Source of the DNA: Chromatiales bacterium
GTDB taxonomy: Bacteria > Pseudomonadota > Gammaproteobacteria > UBA6429 > Thiohalophilaceae
DNA: 64,000 bases
Reading direction: 5' to 3'
Assembly (NCBI GenBank): GCA_027076325.1
Contig: JALTJZ010000018.1
Location: 151,241-215,240, forward strand
The notes under the pieces are model-generated. The model saw only the letters and a program-made list of their open reading frames with translations, had not been told where the DNA came from and did no database searches. Position numbers and translations under genes: made by a program. Position 1 is the first letter of the stretch; the number at the start of each line of letters is the position of its first letter. Of this stretch, positions 37,573 through 46,604 are shown piece after piece.

Positions 37573-37907
37573 ACTATTCCCTTTATCGCCTTATCGTTCT
37601 AAGTTTTAACAGGAAACATGCATATTTCTTGCCATAAAAAAACAATAAGGAACCTGACTCTGAGGGATCCCCACGAAATTTCGCCTTACCTGTCTTTGCG
37701 AGGAAACACTGGAAAACACCTGTTTTTCAGTGTTGACGCGGCAACCCGTATTGATACCTGTATTTTTAAACTATTGTTTTTGATCACTTTTTTGTGGGGA
37801 TACCTCAGAACCTGACTCTATCGTTGTGGCTAATACAAAATTAAAGCCCACTGAAGGATGGGCTAGCCGAGTCTGGGTAAGTTCATATGCGAAGCGGCTT
37901 ATAAAGT
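37573..37907. other. Gap between YfaZ and CNBD genes
   Basis: 335 bases without a credible gene. It is largely occupied by the MITE-like element at 37650-37818. The remaining 89 bases before the CNBD stop show no terminator. Confidence 0.5.
37650..37818. mobile_element. MITE-like element with TIRs and an 11-bp flanking direct repeat
   Basis: A 147-bp unit (37661-37807) has terminal inverted repeats TGAGG(G/T)ATCCCCAC(G/A)AA, 15 of 17 bases matching. Identical 11-bp direct repeats GAACCTGACTC flank it at 37650-37660 and 37808-37818. Inside is a GCGAGGAAACACTG...CAGTGTTGACGC hairpin. There is no transposase; a 65-codon ORF inside has no family features. The terminal sequences differ from those of the 3.7 kb element. 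Confidence 0.65.
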
Positions 37908-38819
37908 TTAGGAAGGATCACCCATGATTTTTTCGATATTATTAACCATGGATGCAGCCCGCTCAGGCGTTGCAGGTAACTTGCCAAATTGCAATGTGAT
38001 ATCATGCCGATTATGTGCATCCAGATCAATTCTGTCACGTACCTCGGGGTTATCTTTAATAAAATCAAGAAATAGATCGCAGTCCAGCCGTACGGCTTCA
38101 ACTGGCGTTACGGCCGTTACCGATGCCGCCCGTGGCGCGCCAGTCAGTATCGACCACTCACCAAAATAATCACCCGCACGCAGTAATGCCAGGTTAATTT
38201 CAGAGCCAGAGAAGTTATGTGTGACGCGAGCAGAACCATATATCACAATATAAAGAGCATCCCCCGCTTCGCCCTCTTCTACAATCTGGCTGCCTTCCGG
38301 AATGCCAACAAGTGAAGAACGTTCAACCAGATCCTGAAGCGCTTCGTCCGACAAATACCGTAATGAAGCAACTCCACGTAAGGCTGTTTTTGTAATACGC
38401 GTTTGGTAACGCTGAATAATAGCGGTACGCAACAACCGGTTTTGATCAACCACTTGCGTTAAAATATCGCCGGGGATTTCCAGTAAAACAGATGGCTTAC
38501 TCACCGTGACCGTTGAAACACGTGGCGAATGATAAAGTGCCGATATTTCACCAAAAATCTCACCCTGCCTTAAATGTGCCAGAATAACACTTTGTTCTCC
38601 ATCTGATTTACTCACTTCCACTTCACCAAAAACCAGAATAAAAACCCGGTCACCTTGCTGGCCGTATTCACATAAGACTTCACCCGGCAATACACTACGC
38701 ACAACACCATGATCCAGTAAAAATTGCCGTTGTTCCACTGTGAGCAAATCACCAAAGGCCGTCTCACTGCCCATTGCATTCTCAATGGCATTCATTATAT
38801 CGCTTGCTGCATTCGTCAT
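37908..38819 (-). CDS. Protein with two cyclic-nucleotide-binding domains
   Basis: 303 residues with two tandem CNBDs (about 20-135 and 150-270). The first has LCEYGQQGDRVFILVFGEVEV and GEIFGEISALYHSPRVSTV. The second has IVEEGEAGDALYIVIYGSARV and GDYFGEWSILTGAPRAASV, where FGE...PRAA is close to the phosphate-binding cassette. No effector, DNA-binding or membrane part is seen, so it may act as a regulatory subunit. It is one of three CNBD proteins in the window. Confidence 0.87.
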   Translation of the reverse strand: MTNAASDIMNAIENAMGSETAFGDLLTVEQRQFLLDHGVVRSVLPGEVLCEYGQQGDRVFILVFGEVEVSKSDGEQSVILAHLRQGEIFGEISALYHSPRVSTVTVSKPSVLLEIPGDILTQVVDQNRLLRTAIIQRYQTRITKTALRGVASLRYLSDEALQDLVERSSLVGIPEGSQIVEEGEAGDALYIVIYGSARVTHNFSGSEINLALLRAGDYFGEWSILTGAPRAASVTAVTPVEAVRLDCDLFLDFIKDNPEVRDRIDLDAHNRHDITLQFGKLPATPERAASMVNNIEKIMGDPS

Positions 38820-39000
38820 TAAATTTCCCCGTTACTGTCCTTGTTAGTCATCATCGGCTAGCTTGATGTTTATTTTAGGACATACTTCACAGTTTTTAAG
38901 GCGGATTATAAAATTGTCAGGACTAATTGTTTTTTTTGAGAAATCAAGCAAATTCGCCCTATTTACAGGTTATATCAACATAGGGAATTTCCCTCCATTT

Positions 39001-39051
39001 CAGCCGAATGCTATAGTTAAGACTGGTCTTACAATAAAAATTATTCGGCTG
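39001..39051. promoter_or_regulatory. Inverted repeat upstream of the rhomboid gene
   Basis: CAGCCGAAT (39001-39009) and ATTCGGCTG (39043-39051) are perfect 9-bp arms. They enclose a smaller repeat AAGAC-TG-GTCTT (39019-39030). It lies 45-95 bases before the start codon. Candidate operator or structured leader. Confidence 0.45.
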
Positions 39052-39095
39052 AATCCATATTTTGAAACAAACCGTCCTAAGGCAATTAAAACAAG

Positions 39096-40550
39096 ATGTT
39101 CATCCCAATCGAAAAGAAACCACAATGGCAAAACCCGCCCATTATGAGCATCCTGCTAATCTTAATCTCTGTTGGCATTTATTTTACCTGGCAAAATAAT
39201 GACAAAGAAAGCGAGGCCATAGCCTTTCAATATTATATTGAGTCCGGGCTTGCCAAAATAGAAACATCAGCCTATATCGACTATTCGGGGGCAAAAGATG
39301 TCGATACAATAAAACAGTTACTGACTCAGCAACCCCAACAGGCTTATCGCCTCGCATTGAAAAACATAATGGTCGATGGCCTGTTCCTGTCACAACTCGA
39401 TGCCCATGAAATAATCAAGCCTGGCCACCCACAGTTTAAAATATGGCTGCAAAAACATAACGAATTTAAGCGCTTGTTAAACCGTGTTGTTAAATATAAA
39501 TACAGTCTTAAACCTTACCAATATGATTTGCAATCATTAGTCATTCATAATTTTTTACACAATGATATTAGCCATTTAATCATTAACATGGTTTTTCTTT
39601 TTATGTTTGGCTTTGTTATTGAGCTTGCCATTGGGCGTAGTGCTTATTTATTTGTGTTTCTGATTTCGGGCATTGCATCCGGTGCGACTCTAATTTTACT
39701 GGAACCAAACGCAGCCTACTGGGTCGTGGGCGCGTCAGGCGCCATTGCCGGGCTAGTCGGTTTTTATACCCTGCTTTATGGCACACGTAAAATCCGCTTC
39801 TTTTATACCGTCATTGTTTATTTTGGCTATATCACTGCACCGGCACTTATACTGCTACCGATCTGGCTGGTTTATGAATTGCTCAACCAGTATCTTTTTC
39901 TTAACCAGGTTAGCAATCTGTCCCATATTGGTGGCCTGTTGACAGGGGCTCTGCTGGGATTGATTTATAAACGTTACCCCCAATTAATCCATCAGGAAAG
40001 TATTCAGGATAATTCACAACAACTCCAATTCAAAAAGAAATTCCAGCAAGCTATCGAACTGGTTGCACAACTTGATTTTAACAAGGCACATAAGATACTT
40101 AATGAACTACTGGTTAACCAACCCAATAATATTGATGTTGTAAAACAACTTTATTATCTGGAAAAGATTCACCCGGACACCGACCAGTATCATGTTTTCG
40201 CTCATCAACTGATTAAACTCGCAGGTGAAAAATCCGGTTATGAAAAATTAATTCATCGTGTCTATACTGAATACTCAGAAACTGCTCAACCTTCTGCAAA
40301 ATTTACACCGGATTTGCTTTATTATCTGGCCACCTTATTTGCAAGCAATAATTATCTGGATGATGCAGAAAAAATTTGCCACTATTTACTCAAACATGAT
40401 GGCAATACCGATAAACAACCTGAATTGTTGCTTAGCCTGATCAATGGCCTTAAAAAGTCAAACCGTACCGAACATTATCAAAAATACAAAGATCTGCTTC
40501 TTGAGAATTTCCCGGATAGCAAACAGGCAAGAATCGTGGTTGCGTATTAG
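39096..40550 (+). CDS. Rhomboid-family intramembrane protease with a TPR-like C-terminus
   Basis: 484 residues. An N-terminal helix (about 17-31), a 110-residue periplasmic-type insert, then the rhomboid core (about 148-295) with HLIIN (160-164), catalytic Ser214 in GASGAIAGL and His277 in LSHIGG. The C-terminal 190 residues are helical and TPR-like (FNKAHKILNELLVNQPNN). This matches rhomboid proteases that cut membrane proteins; the helical tail probably recruits a partner. The next gene on the minus strand also joins membrane helices to TPR repeats. ATG at 39144 is an alternative start. Confidence 0.86.
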   Translation: MFIPIEKKPQWQNPPIMSILLILISVGIYFTWQNNDKESEAIAFQYYIESGLAKIETSAYIDYSGAKDVDTIKQLLTQQPQQAYRLALKNIMVDGLFLSQLDAHEIIKPGHPQFKIWLQKHNEFKRLLNRVVKYKYSLKPYQYDLQSLVIHNFLHNDISHLIINMVFLFMFGFVIELAIGRSAYLFVFLISGIASGATLILLEPNAAYWVVGASGAIAGLVGFYTLLYGTRKIRFFYTVIVYFGYITAPALILLPIWLVYELLNQYLFLNQVSNLSHIGGLLTGALLGLIYKRYPQLIHQESIQDNSQQLQFKKKFQQAIELVAQLDFNKAHKILNELLVNQPNNIDVVKQLYYLEKIHPDTDQYHVFAHQLIKLAGEKSGYEKLIHRVYTEYSETAQPSAKFTPDLLYYLATLFASNNYLDDAEKICHYLLKHDGNTDKQPELLLSLINGLKKSNRTEHYQKYKDLLLENFPDSKQARIVVAY

Positions 40551-40564
40551 CGTAATCAGCTTCC

Positions 40565-42013
40565 TTAGAATTTATCAGATTGGGTAACCGACTTAAGAAT
40601 ACCAAGATACTCCCTCACTTCTTCAATACCCTTATTTTGTGGGTAACGTTCCAGTACAAAACGTAATATATTAGCGGCTTTCTCATCCTGATTAAACTGG
40701 TCAGACATAATCCTGGCAACCATCAGATAGGCCTCCGGTATTTCGGCATAGGTAGGATGATCTTTATGCAAGTTGTTGAGCAGATGCATCGCTAAGCGAT
40801 GCTTGCCACTATTAACAAAAGCACTGGCCATTGCCAGACGTTGTGAGGGTTTAGCTAAATTAATCTCGGGATCCTGTTTATAACAGGCAGTAAAAACTTT
40901 CATTGCCTGAGTAATTTTATTTTCATCCATCAATCGCCCAACAAAATTGGCGCAATGTTCTCTGGCGGCATCAACATCACCAAGCAGGTGCAGTAACTTC
41001 TGGTAGTAACCACGTGCATGCATATCACTGGGATGTTTGGCAATTAATACTTCCAACTGTTTCATGGCCTTGTTATATTCGCCTTCCTGAACCAGGATTT
41101 CAATGTCAACCATTGCAGGCATTCTTAATTTAAAACCGGATTCCCCAGACGTTTCAAGCTGACTACTTGAAACTTCAATATCGATACCAAAGCCAATTTT
41201 TTCATGATATTGATATAAGACATAACCCAGCATGTTAAATATACTCAATAAAAAAAACATACTGATAAAAATAGTAACACCAAGGTAAAACTCATCAGGA
41301 ATTAACTGATTAACATAATAAATAGAAGCTGCTGCTGAACTTAACATCATAAAAAGGAATACATACAGCAACACATAGGCGACACCAATACTCTTTACAA
41401 TATGAAAATGCAGCCATGGGTTAAATGCACTGGTAAAACTATGCTTGACAGCCAGCACCATAACACTGGTAGGTAAAAAGAAAAGTGTTGTAAAAAGGGT
41501 TATATAAAATAAATACTCATTCCCTATCTCCTTGCTATAATTATATGCTATGTAATTTAGAGCAATAATCAGAAAAATATTGAGTATGTGCTTAAAAGGC
41601 AGCTCCAGATCCCGGGTAATCATATCCAGCGAAAAAGCGCGTGGTGACAAATAACCATGAGAAGTATCTTCCAGAACAACATAGGCATATTTCATAAAAA
41701 CAAGAATGCTTAAAATAACAGCAAAAATACCAAACAGGGTACTCCCAAATGCCGCAATCACGGCAACGAGCAAAACCATAATGCCCATTGGAACAGCATT
41801 AAACGGGTACATAAAAAAATAATGTAGTCGCTGCCAGAAAGGTAATACCACATTTTCTGCACCCACAACAGTCAACGGCTCAGCACAAACAACACAATGC
41901 GGTATTTCATCCTGATGCGGCTTTACACAATTAGTACAAAAATTAATACGGCAAGAATGGCATGACCATCGCGCAGGTAAATCATAGTGGTATTTGCACG
42001 CTATTTGCGACAT
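40565..42013 (-). CDS. Zinc-ribbon, multi-pass membrane and TPR protein
   Basis: 482 residues. The N-terminal 45 residues form a B-box-like zinc motif (CKYH, SCHSC, CTNCV, PHC, CAEP). About six transmembrane helices follow (75-275). A cytoplasmic TPR-like region (about 310-470) has EYNKAMKQLEVLIAKHPSD. This layout resembles uncharacterised proteobacterial zinc-ribbon membrane proteins. The function is unknown; protein-protein contact at the membrane is likely. Convergent with the rhomboid gene, only 14 bases apart. Confidence 0.7.
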   Translation of the reverse strand: MSQIACKYHYDLPARWSCHSCRINFCTNCVKPHQDEIPHCVVCAEPLTVVGAENVVLPFWQRLHYFFMYPFNAVPMGIMVLLVAVIAAFGSTLFGIFAVILSILVFMKYAYVVLEDTSHGYLSPRAFSLDMITRDLELPFKHILNIFLIIALNYIAYNYSKEIGNEYLFYITLFTTLFFLPTSVMVLAVKHSFTSAFNPWLHFHIVKSIGVAYVLLYVFLFMMLSSAAASIYYVNQLIPDEFYLGVTIFISMFFLLSIFNMLGYVLYQYHEKIGFGIDIEVSSSQLETSGESGFKLRMPAMVDIEILVQEGEYNKAMKQLEVLIAKHPSDMHARGYYQKLLHLLGDVDAAREHCANFVGRLMDENKITQAMKVFTACYKQDPEINLAKPSQRLAMASAFVNSGKHRLAMHLLNNLHKDHPTYAEIPEAYLMVARIMSDQFNQDEKAANILRFVLERYPQNKGIEEVREYLGILKSVTQSDKF

Positions 42014-42100
42014 AGATACATTAACTTTATTATATAAAAGGTCTGGCTAAAAATATTAGCCTATATATAATAGATTAACTATTCAAGGCAGGATTACAAA

Positions 42101-43000
42101 ATGAAACACTTTTTACAAACACTCACTATTCTGATGTTCTCTTTGAGCACACTGGTTTATGCATCACTGGCCTCAGCAGCGCCAACCGTTTCAACTAAAT
42201 GGCTACAAACGCACCTTGATAACCCCGGTATTGTTATTATTGACATGTCCGATGAAACCCAGTATCAGCGCTTTCATTTAAAAAATGCCATTCACCTGCC
42301 TTACCATGTGCTTAATCAAAGACTTAAAAATGGCGTTTCCGTCAGTATTGGGCGGAATAATATTGTAAAACTGCTCGGCTTGCTAGGTGTAACCGCTAAT
42401 AGCCATATTGTTATTTATGATGATATGGGGGGCTTACATGCTGGCCGTTTATTCTGGGAACTTGAACGTATAAATCATAAACGCGTATCGTTACTTGATG
42501 GTGGCCTGGTTAAATGGATACTGGAAGGCAAGCCCGTTACTGCAACCCCTTACCAACCGGGTAGAAAAACAAATTACCCACAACCCAAACTAAGTCAGGA
42601 TATACGTTTAGCCAGCATCGAAGAAGTATTACCTGCAACACGGGCAAAGGATACACTACTCATTGATGTACGCTCCAAAGAGGAGTATATGGGCCATGTC
42701 AAGCAGCGCCGCAGCGGACACATTCCTGGTGCGCGCTTATGGAGCTGGAACAATGCTGTCGATTTTGAAAATCAGTTTAAATTCAAACCAAAAAGTGTTC
42801 TGGAAAACGAATTAAAGGAAATTGGCCTGACAAAAAAAGACCAGCCCGTTATTCTTTACTGCCGTTCTGCACACCGTGCGTCACAATCGTATCTTACCTT
42901 GCGCTATCTTGGTTTTACCAATGTAAAAGTCTTTGATGGCTCAATGAACCAGTACGCACAAACTGCGAACGCTCCACTAACAAAAGGACTCAAACCTTAA
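42101..43000 (+). CDS. Periplasmic tandem-rhodanese sulfurtransferase
   Basis: 299 residues with a signal peptide (about 1-27, cut after ASA). Two rhodanese domains follow. In the first (about 30-150) the active-site position is YDDMGG, with Asp in place of Cys. In the second (about 170-290) Cys254 in ILYCRSAHRAS is the sulfur carrier. It fits the thiosulfate or 3-mercaptopyruvate sulfurtransferase type (SseA-like). Its periplasmic location suits sulfur-compound oxidation, an inference. Confidence 0.9.
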   Translation: MKHFLQTLTILMFSLSTLVYASLASAAPTVSTKWLQTHLDNPGIVIIDMSDETQYQRFHLKNAIHLPYHVLNQRLKNGVSVSIGRNNIVKLLGLLGVTANSHIVIYDDMGGLHAGRLFWELERINHKRVSLLDGGLVKWILEGKPVTATPYQPGRKTNYPQPKLSQDIRLASIEEVLPATRAKDTLLIDVRSKEEYMGHVKQRRSGHIPGARLWSWNNAVDFENQFKFKPKSVLENELKEIGLTKKDQPVILYCRSAHRASQSYLTLRYLGFTNVKVFDGSMNQYAQTANAPLTKGLKP

Positions 43001-43028
43001 GTGATTTTATTTTTTAATTAACGCCAGC

Positions 43029-44501
43029 TCAATCGGCTGAAACCGTACGATCTTTTGCCCAGTGTCGCAGGCGTTCAATAGGTTCTGCCATAACAATAGA
43101 AAGCGGTTTCGTTTGTGTCATTGCTTTTAATATTATGGCATCATTAACTGCGGCGTTATCCGCATGTGCAGCGTAAAAAGCAGAGACAATAGCCTGCTCA
43201 ATTTCTGCTCCTGAAAACCCTTCGGCATGTTTCGCCAGATCACCCAGATTAAAAAGAGCCGGATCGAGCATACGCCGCTTTAAATGAATTTTAAAAATAC
43301 TCATACGTACAGCATGCTTTGGCAAATCAACAAAGAATATCTCATCAAATCGCCCCTTACGGATCAGTTCAGGTGGTAAGGCATCAATATTATTTGCCGT
43401 GGCAACCATAAAAACCGGTTTGGTTTTTTCTGCCAGCCAGGTTAACAAGGTGGCAAGTACCCGCTGGCTGGTGCCGCCATCATTCTCAGATGTTCCCAAT
43501 GCTTTCTCAATTTCATCCACCCATAGCACACAAGGTGCCATGACTTCGGCTGTTTCCAGTGCTTTACGTAAGTTCTTTTCTGTTTCGCCATGATACTTAT
43601 TGAATAAGGCTCCAAAATCAAGATGCAATAAAGGGACACCCCATATGCCGGCAACCGCTTTAGCTGCAAGTGATTTACCACAACCCTGCACGCCCAGCAA
43701 CAACATCCCCTTAGGGGGTTTAAGGCCGGGAATTTCTTGAATAAAGGCCTGCTTACGTTGCTTTAACCATTGTTTTACAACGCTAAAGCCACCTACGTTT
43801 GAAAATTTCTCAGTCTCATATTCAAACTGCAAAATACTGCCCGTATTTAATAGCTCGTATTTTGCTTTTAAAACTTCGGGGATATCCGATTCGGTAATCG
43901 CACCATCATCGTATATCGCACCCCGCGCCAGCCGTTTCACTTCGGTTAAAGTCAGGCCGGTTAAGTTACCCAGCAACATTTCATAAGCCTGCTTGTCGGC
44001 CTTAACCCGTTGACCATTGTTTTGTTCCGACCACCTGTCTGCTATTTTTCTTACCTGTTGAGCAATCTGTTTTTTTCCGGGCATGCTGAGTTGAAAACGG
44101 GCACTAAAGTTACTCAATTCATCAGGAATAAAAAGCTCATGGCTAAGTAAAACAACAGTACGTGCTGCATCGGCATAACTGATCGCAATGTCTTTTAATA
44201 AACGCACATGTAAGGGATCGCCCAGATATGGATGAAAATCGGTTAAAATAAAAACACCCGGATGCAAGCTGGCCTTAATGTGGCCTAAAACATCCGGTGG
44301 CTGCGTGTTGTGCCGTTGAGGAGAAAAACCTTTTTCAAGACGCAGCAAACCTTCGGTAATACTCCAGCGATACAAAGGAATAAACAACTGACGGGTAACA
44401 GAGGTCAGTAGCTCAATCGCGCGACGTTCTTCTTTTGTTTGTAAAGAAATAATCGGCACGCGAGACTGAATCAATAAACTTAAATCGTGTGAATCCTTCA
44501 T
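43029..44501 (-). CDS. Ycf46-like AAA ATPase
   Basis: 490 residues. The N-terminal half (about 1-225) resembles the Ycf46 family (RVPIISLQTKEERRAIELL). The AAA module has Walker A GVQGCGKS (270-277), Walker B VLWVDE (326-331), a sensor region VFMVATANNIDALPPELIRKGRFDEIFF with an arginine finger, and a C-terminal lid. Ycf46 proteins occur in algal plastids, cyanobacteria and proteobacteria; a link to photosynthetic or CO2 metabolism has been suggested for cyanobacteria. Its role here is unknown. Confidence 0.85.
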   Translation of the reverse strand: MKDSHDLSLLIQSRVPIISLQTKEERRAIELLTSVTRQLFIPLYRWSITEGLLRLEKGFSPQRHNTQPPDVLGHIKASLHPGVFILTDFHPYLGDPLHVRLLKDIAISYADAARTVVLLSHELFIPDELSNFSARFQLSMPGKKQIAQQVRKIADRWSEQNNGQRVKADKQAYEMLLGNLTGLTLTEVKRLARGAIYDDGAITESDIPEVLKAKYELLNTGSILQFEYETEKFSNVGGFSVVKQWLKQRKQAFIQEIPGLKPPKGMLLLGVQGCGKSLAAKAVAGIWGVPLLHLDFGALFNKYHGETEKNLRKALETAEVMAPCVLWVDEIEKALGTSENDGGTSQRVLATLLTWLAEKTKPVFMVATANNIDALPPELIRKGRFDEIFFVDLPKHAVRMSIFKIHLKRRMLDPALFNLGDLAKHAEGFSGAEIEQAIVSAFYAAHADNAAVNDAIILKAMTQTKPLSIVMAEPIERLRHWAKDRTVSAD

Positions 44502-44824
44502 TATTTTATTTTTAGTTAAGGTGCAAGCAAAAAGAGAGGCCTGACTTTAGAACCAAATGCCATTTCATCTGTTTCACATTATACGCAATATTCGAACAAA
44601 CGACAGAAGATAAGGGTTAAAGACCAAGGTATCAGCAAAACACCGATAGAGGATAAGCGACTGAAATTAATAAGTAGCGTTTGTTGAGCTTTAGATATTA
44701 GACGGATTTTGAAAAAAATGGAGTCCAGATAACGCATTTTTTATAGATTAAAAGCACTCCATTGAGAATAAAAAAATAACACTGACAGGGCTAAAATTAG
44801 CCGAAATCCAGCAATAAGCCCGGA
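44502..44824. other. Gap between the AAA ATPase and yajQ
   Basis: 323 bases. A weak inverted repeat ATGGAGT (44718-44724) / ACTCCAT (44756-44762) is present. No gene, repeat or convincing promoter was found; it probably holds the AAA gene promoter. Confidence 0.4.
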
Positions 44825-45307
44825 TTAGTCTCTAAAATTCTCATACTGAAGCGGGATTTCCAGGTTGGCTTCCTTTAAAAGTGCAATAACAGCCTGCAAA
44901 TCATCCCTTTTCTTGCCCGTAATACGTAACTTTTCCCCCTGAATCGCTGCTTGCACTTTCAATTTGGCATTCTTGATCAGTTTAATCATTTTTTTAGCGT
45001 CAGCCTGTTCAATCCCCTGCCGCAATTTAACCAGTTGCTTCACTTCTTTTCCCAGCGGGGTAGGTGGCTGAACATCCAGGCAAAATATATCAACCCCCCG
45101 TTTGTGCATTTTATTCTGAAGAATATCAAGCATTTGCTTTAACTGAAATTCGGCTTGTGCAGTCATCATAATGCCCTCATCCTGCCGTTCGAATTTTGCA
45201 TCCACCCCTCTAAAGTCAAAACGGGTCGTCAACTCACGATTAGCCTGATCAACCGCGTTCGTTACTTCGTGCATGTTGATCTCAGAAACGACATCAAATG
45301 AAGGCAT
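44825..45307 (-). CDS. yajQ: YajQ family nucleotide-binding protein
   Basis: 160 residues with two ferredoxin-like domains. Motifs are MPSFDVVSEINMHEV at the start, TRFDFRGVDAKFE, KKMIKLIKNAKLKVQAAIQGE, and LRITGKKRDDLQAVIALL. Family members bind c-di-GMP in Xanthomonas and Pseudomonas, or RNA or tRNA in other species. Its presence fits the PilZ cluster at 52-55 kb, but the ligand is not proven here. Length typical. Confidence 0.93.
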   Translation of the reverse strand: MPSFDVVSEINMHEVTNAVDQANRELTTRFDFRGVDAKFERQDEGIMMTAQAEFQLKQMLDILQNKMHKRGVDIFCLDVQPPTPLGKEVKQLVKLRQGIEQADAKKMIKLIKNAKLKVQAAIQGEKLRITGKKRDDLQAVIALLKEANLEIPLQYENFRD

Positions 45308-45464
45308 AGGAAATTCTCTCTCTAATTAATTCAGCTGTACCAGTGTTTAAAGTTAGTTATAATAAATAGTCGTTTTGCCAACTCGTCTGTCATTAGCTAA
45401 ATGGTTATTTATTATACTATTTACAAAGAATAAAAAAGACAAAATTTAAGGTAGTCATAAAATA

Positions 45465-45773
45465 ATGTCAATCTCTGCAAAATCAATTTTCAAATTAACG
45501 ATTCTCGTTGGCTTCGCGGCTTTTTTCTTTTCAGGTTGTGCAACGATTCAAGATGAAAGGCTTGCTAATCAATGTAGCTCCGGGCTGACAACCGCTCAAG
45601 CTGAACTTGAAGAAGCAAAACTGAAAGGTTTTAGTAGCCGGGTCGCATGGACAAAAGCTGCGGCATTACTGGCCGCGGCCAATATCCAACAACAATTTGA
45701 CAAATATCCTAATTGTGTCAATAAAGTTGCACGCGCGCGTTATTATATTCGACGCAGCCAGGAAAATAACTAA
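45465..45773 (+). CDS. Small lipoprotein of unknown function
   Basis: 102 residues with a lipoprotein signal (FFFSGC, Cys25). The mature part has a helical, alanine-rich segment QAELEEAKLKGFSS and ends ARARYYIRRSQENN. It resembles small proteobacterial outer-membrane lipoproteins of unknown role. AAGGTAG lies 11-17 bases before the ATG, and a terminator follows. Confidence 0.75.
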   Translation: MSISAKSIFKLTILVGFAAFFFSGCATIQDERLANQCSSGLTTAQAELEEAKLKGFSSRVAWTKAAALLAAANIQQQFDKYPNCVNKVARARYYIRRSQENN

Positions 45774-45812
45774 AGACAGAATAACCTCTAAAGCAGTAAA
45801 CCCCCAATAAAA

Positions 45813-45833
45813 AACCGGCCGAAGCCGGTTATT
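45813..45833. terminator. Terminator between convergent genes
   Basis: AACCGGC (45813-45819), tetraloop CGAA, GCCGGTT (45824-45830), then ATTT; an A-run on the left makes it useful for the minus-strand gene too. Confidence 0.8.
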
Positions 45834-45853
45834 TACTTGCTTTTAAAACGTTG

Positions 45854-46366
45854 TTAAGGAAAAGCCGGAATATTAGGCTCCAAACCTTTCATATCGGCTT
45901 CTGGATGATGCCGAGTTACCATCTCGCTGATTTCAGCCACTTTCTCAACCGGCACATCGACAATAAAAAGTATTTTACCGCTTGAAAGATCTTTTTCAAA
46001 ACGACGATGCCGGGTGTTCGGCACATTAACAGCAATCATCGCCGAGGAAAATACACCCAGGAATAATCCTGCAAAGAGGGTTATCATAATTGTGGCACTT
46101 TCATAGCCAGGCGAAACCACACCTAAACTGACCGCAGCCGCTCCGAGCACAACCCCCGTTAACCCCCCAAGAGGCAAACCTCTTTGGATAGCATGGATTA
46201 AATCGCTTTTTTGTAAAATATTGGCTTCAGGTAAATCATTTAAATCAACATCTTCCCTGGCAATGACATGCATTTTACTTTCGGCAACCCGTGACAGTAA
46301 AAGCTCGTTATGGATAGTACGTGCAAGATCAACATCTGGAATCATGAAATACATACGCCGAATCAT
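45854..46366 (-). CDS. DUF1269-like membrane protein
   Basis: 170 residues. The start at 46366 (MIRRMYFMIPD) is chosen because GGAGGTGAT lies just upstream; the reading frame could extend to 46474 but without a ribosome site. It has an N-terminal cytoplasmic alpha/beta part, a glycine-rich hydrophobic pair of helices (GLPLGGLTGVVLGAAAVSLG and MITLFAGLFLGVFSSAM), and a C-terminal part with KILFIVDVPVEKVAEI. It resembles DUF1269 or magnesium-transporter-associated proteins. The role is unknown. Confidence 0.75.
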   Translation of the reverse strand: MIRRMYFMIPDVDLARTIHNELLLSRVAESKMHVIAREDVDLNDLPEANILQKSDLIHAIQRGLPLGGLTGVVLGAAAVSLGVVSPGYESATIMITLFAGLFLGVFSSAMIAVNVPNTRHRRFEKDLSSGKILFIVDVPVEKVAEISEMVTRHHPEADMKGLEPNIPAFP

Positions 46367-46604
46367 AGTTATCACCTCCATTGTTATATCGGAATAAACC
46401 ATTATATTACTTAGAGTATAGTTTAAACTGAGAAAAATTCTCAAACCCTTACTTTTTAAAGTAGTTATAAGCAAGATCTATCGTCATTTTTTTATGGTTA
46501 AATAACCTGAAAAAACAACATAAAATGCTAACGATCATAGAATATATTGATAAAACATGGCTATAATCCTGTTTCATTCAAAACATTAATAAGACTGATT
46601 AAAA

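Noticed and set aside
37618..37815. 65-codon plus-strand ORF
   Set aside because: It lies inside the MITE-like unit and has no ribosome site or family features.
38863..39147. 94-codon plus-strand ORF before the rhomboid gene
   Set aside because: It overlaps the rhomboid start and the leader inverted repeat, with no recognisable domain.
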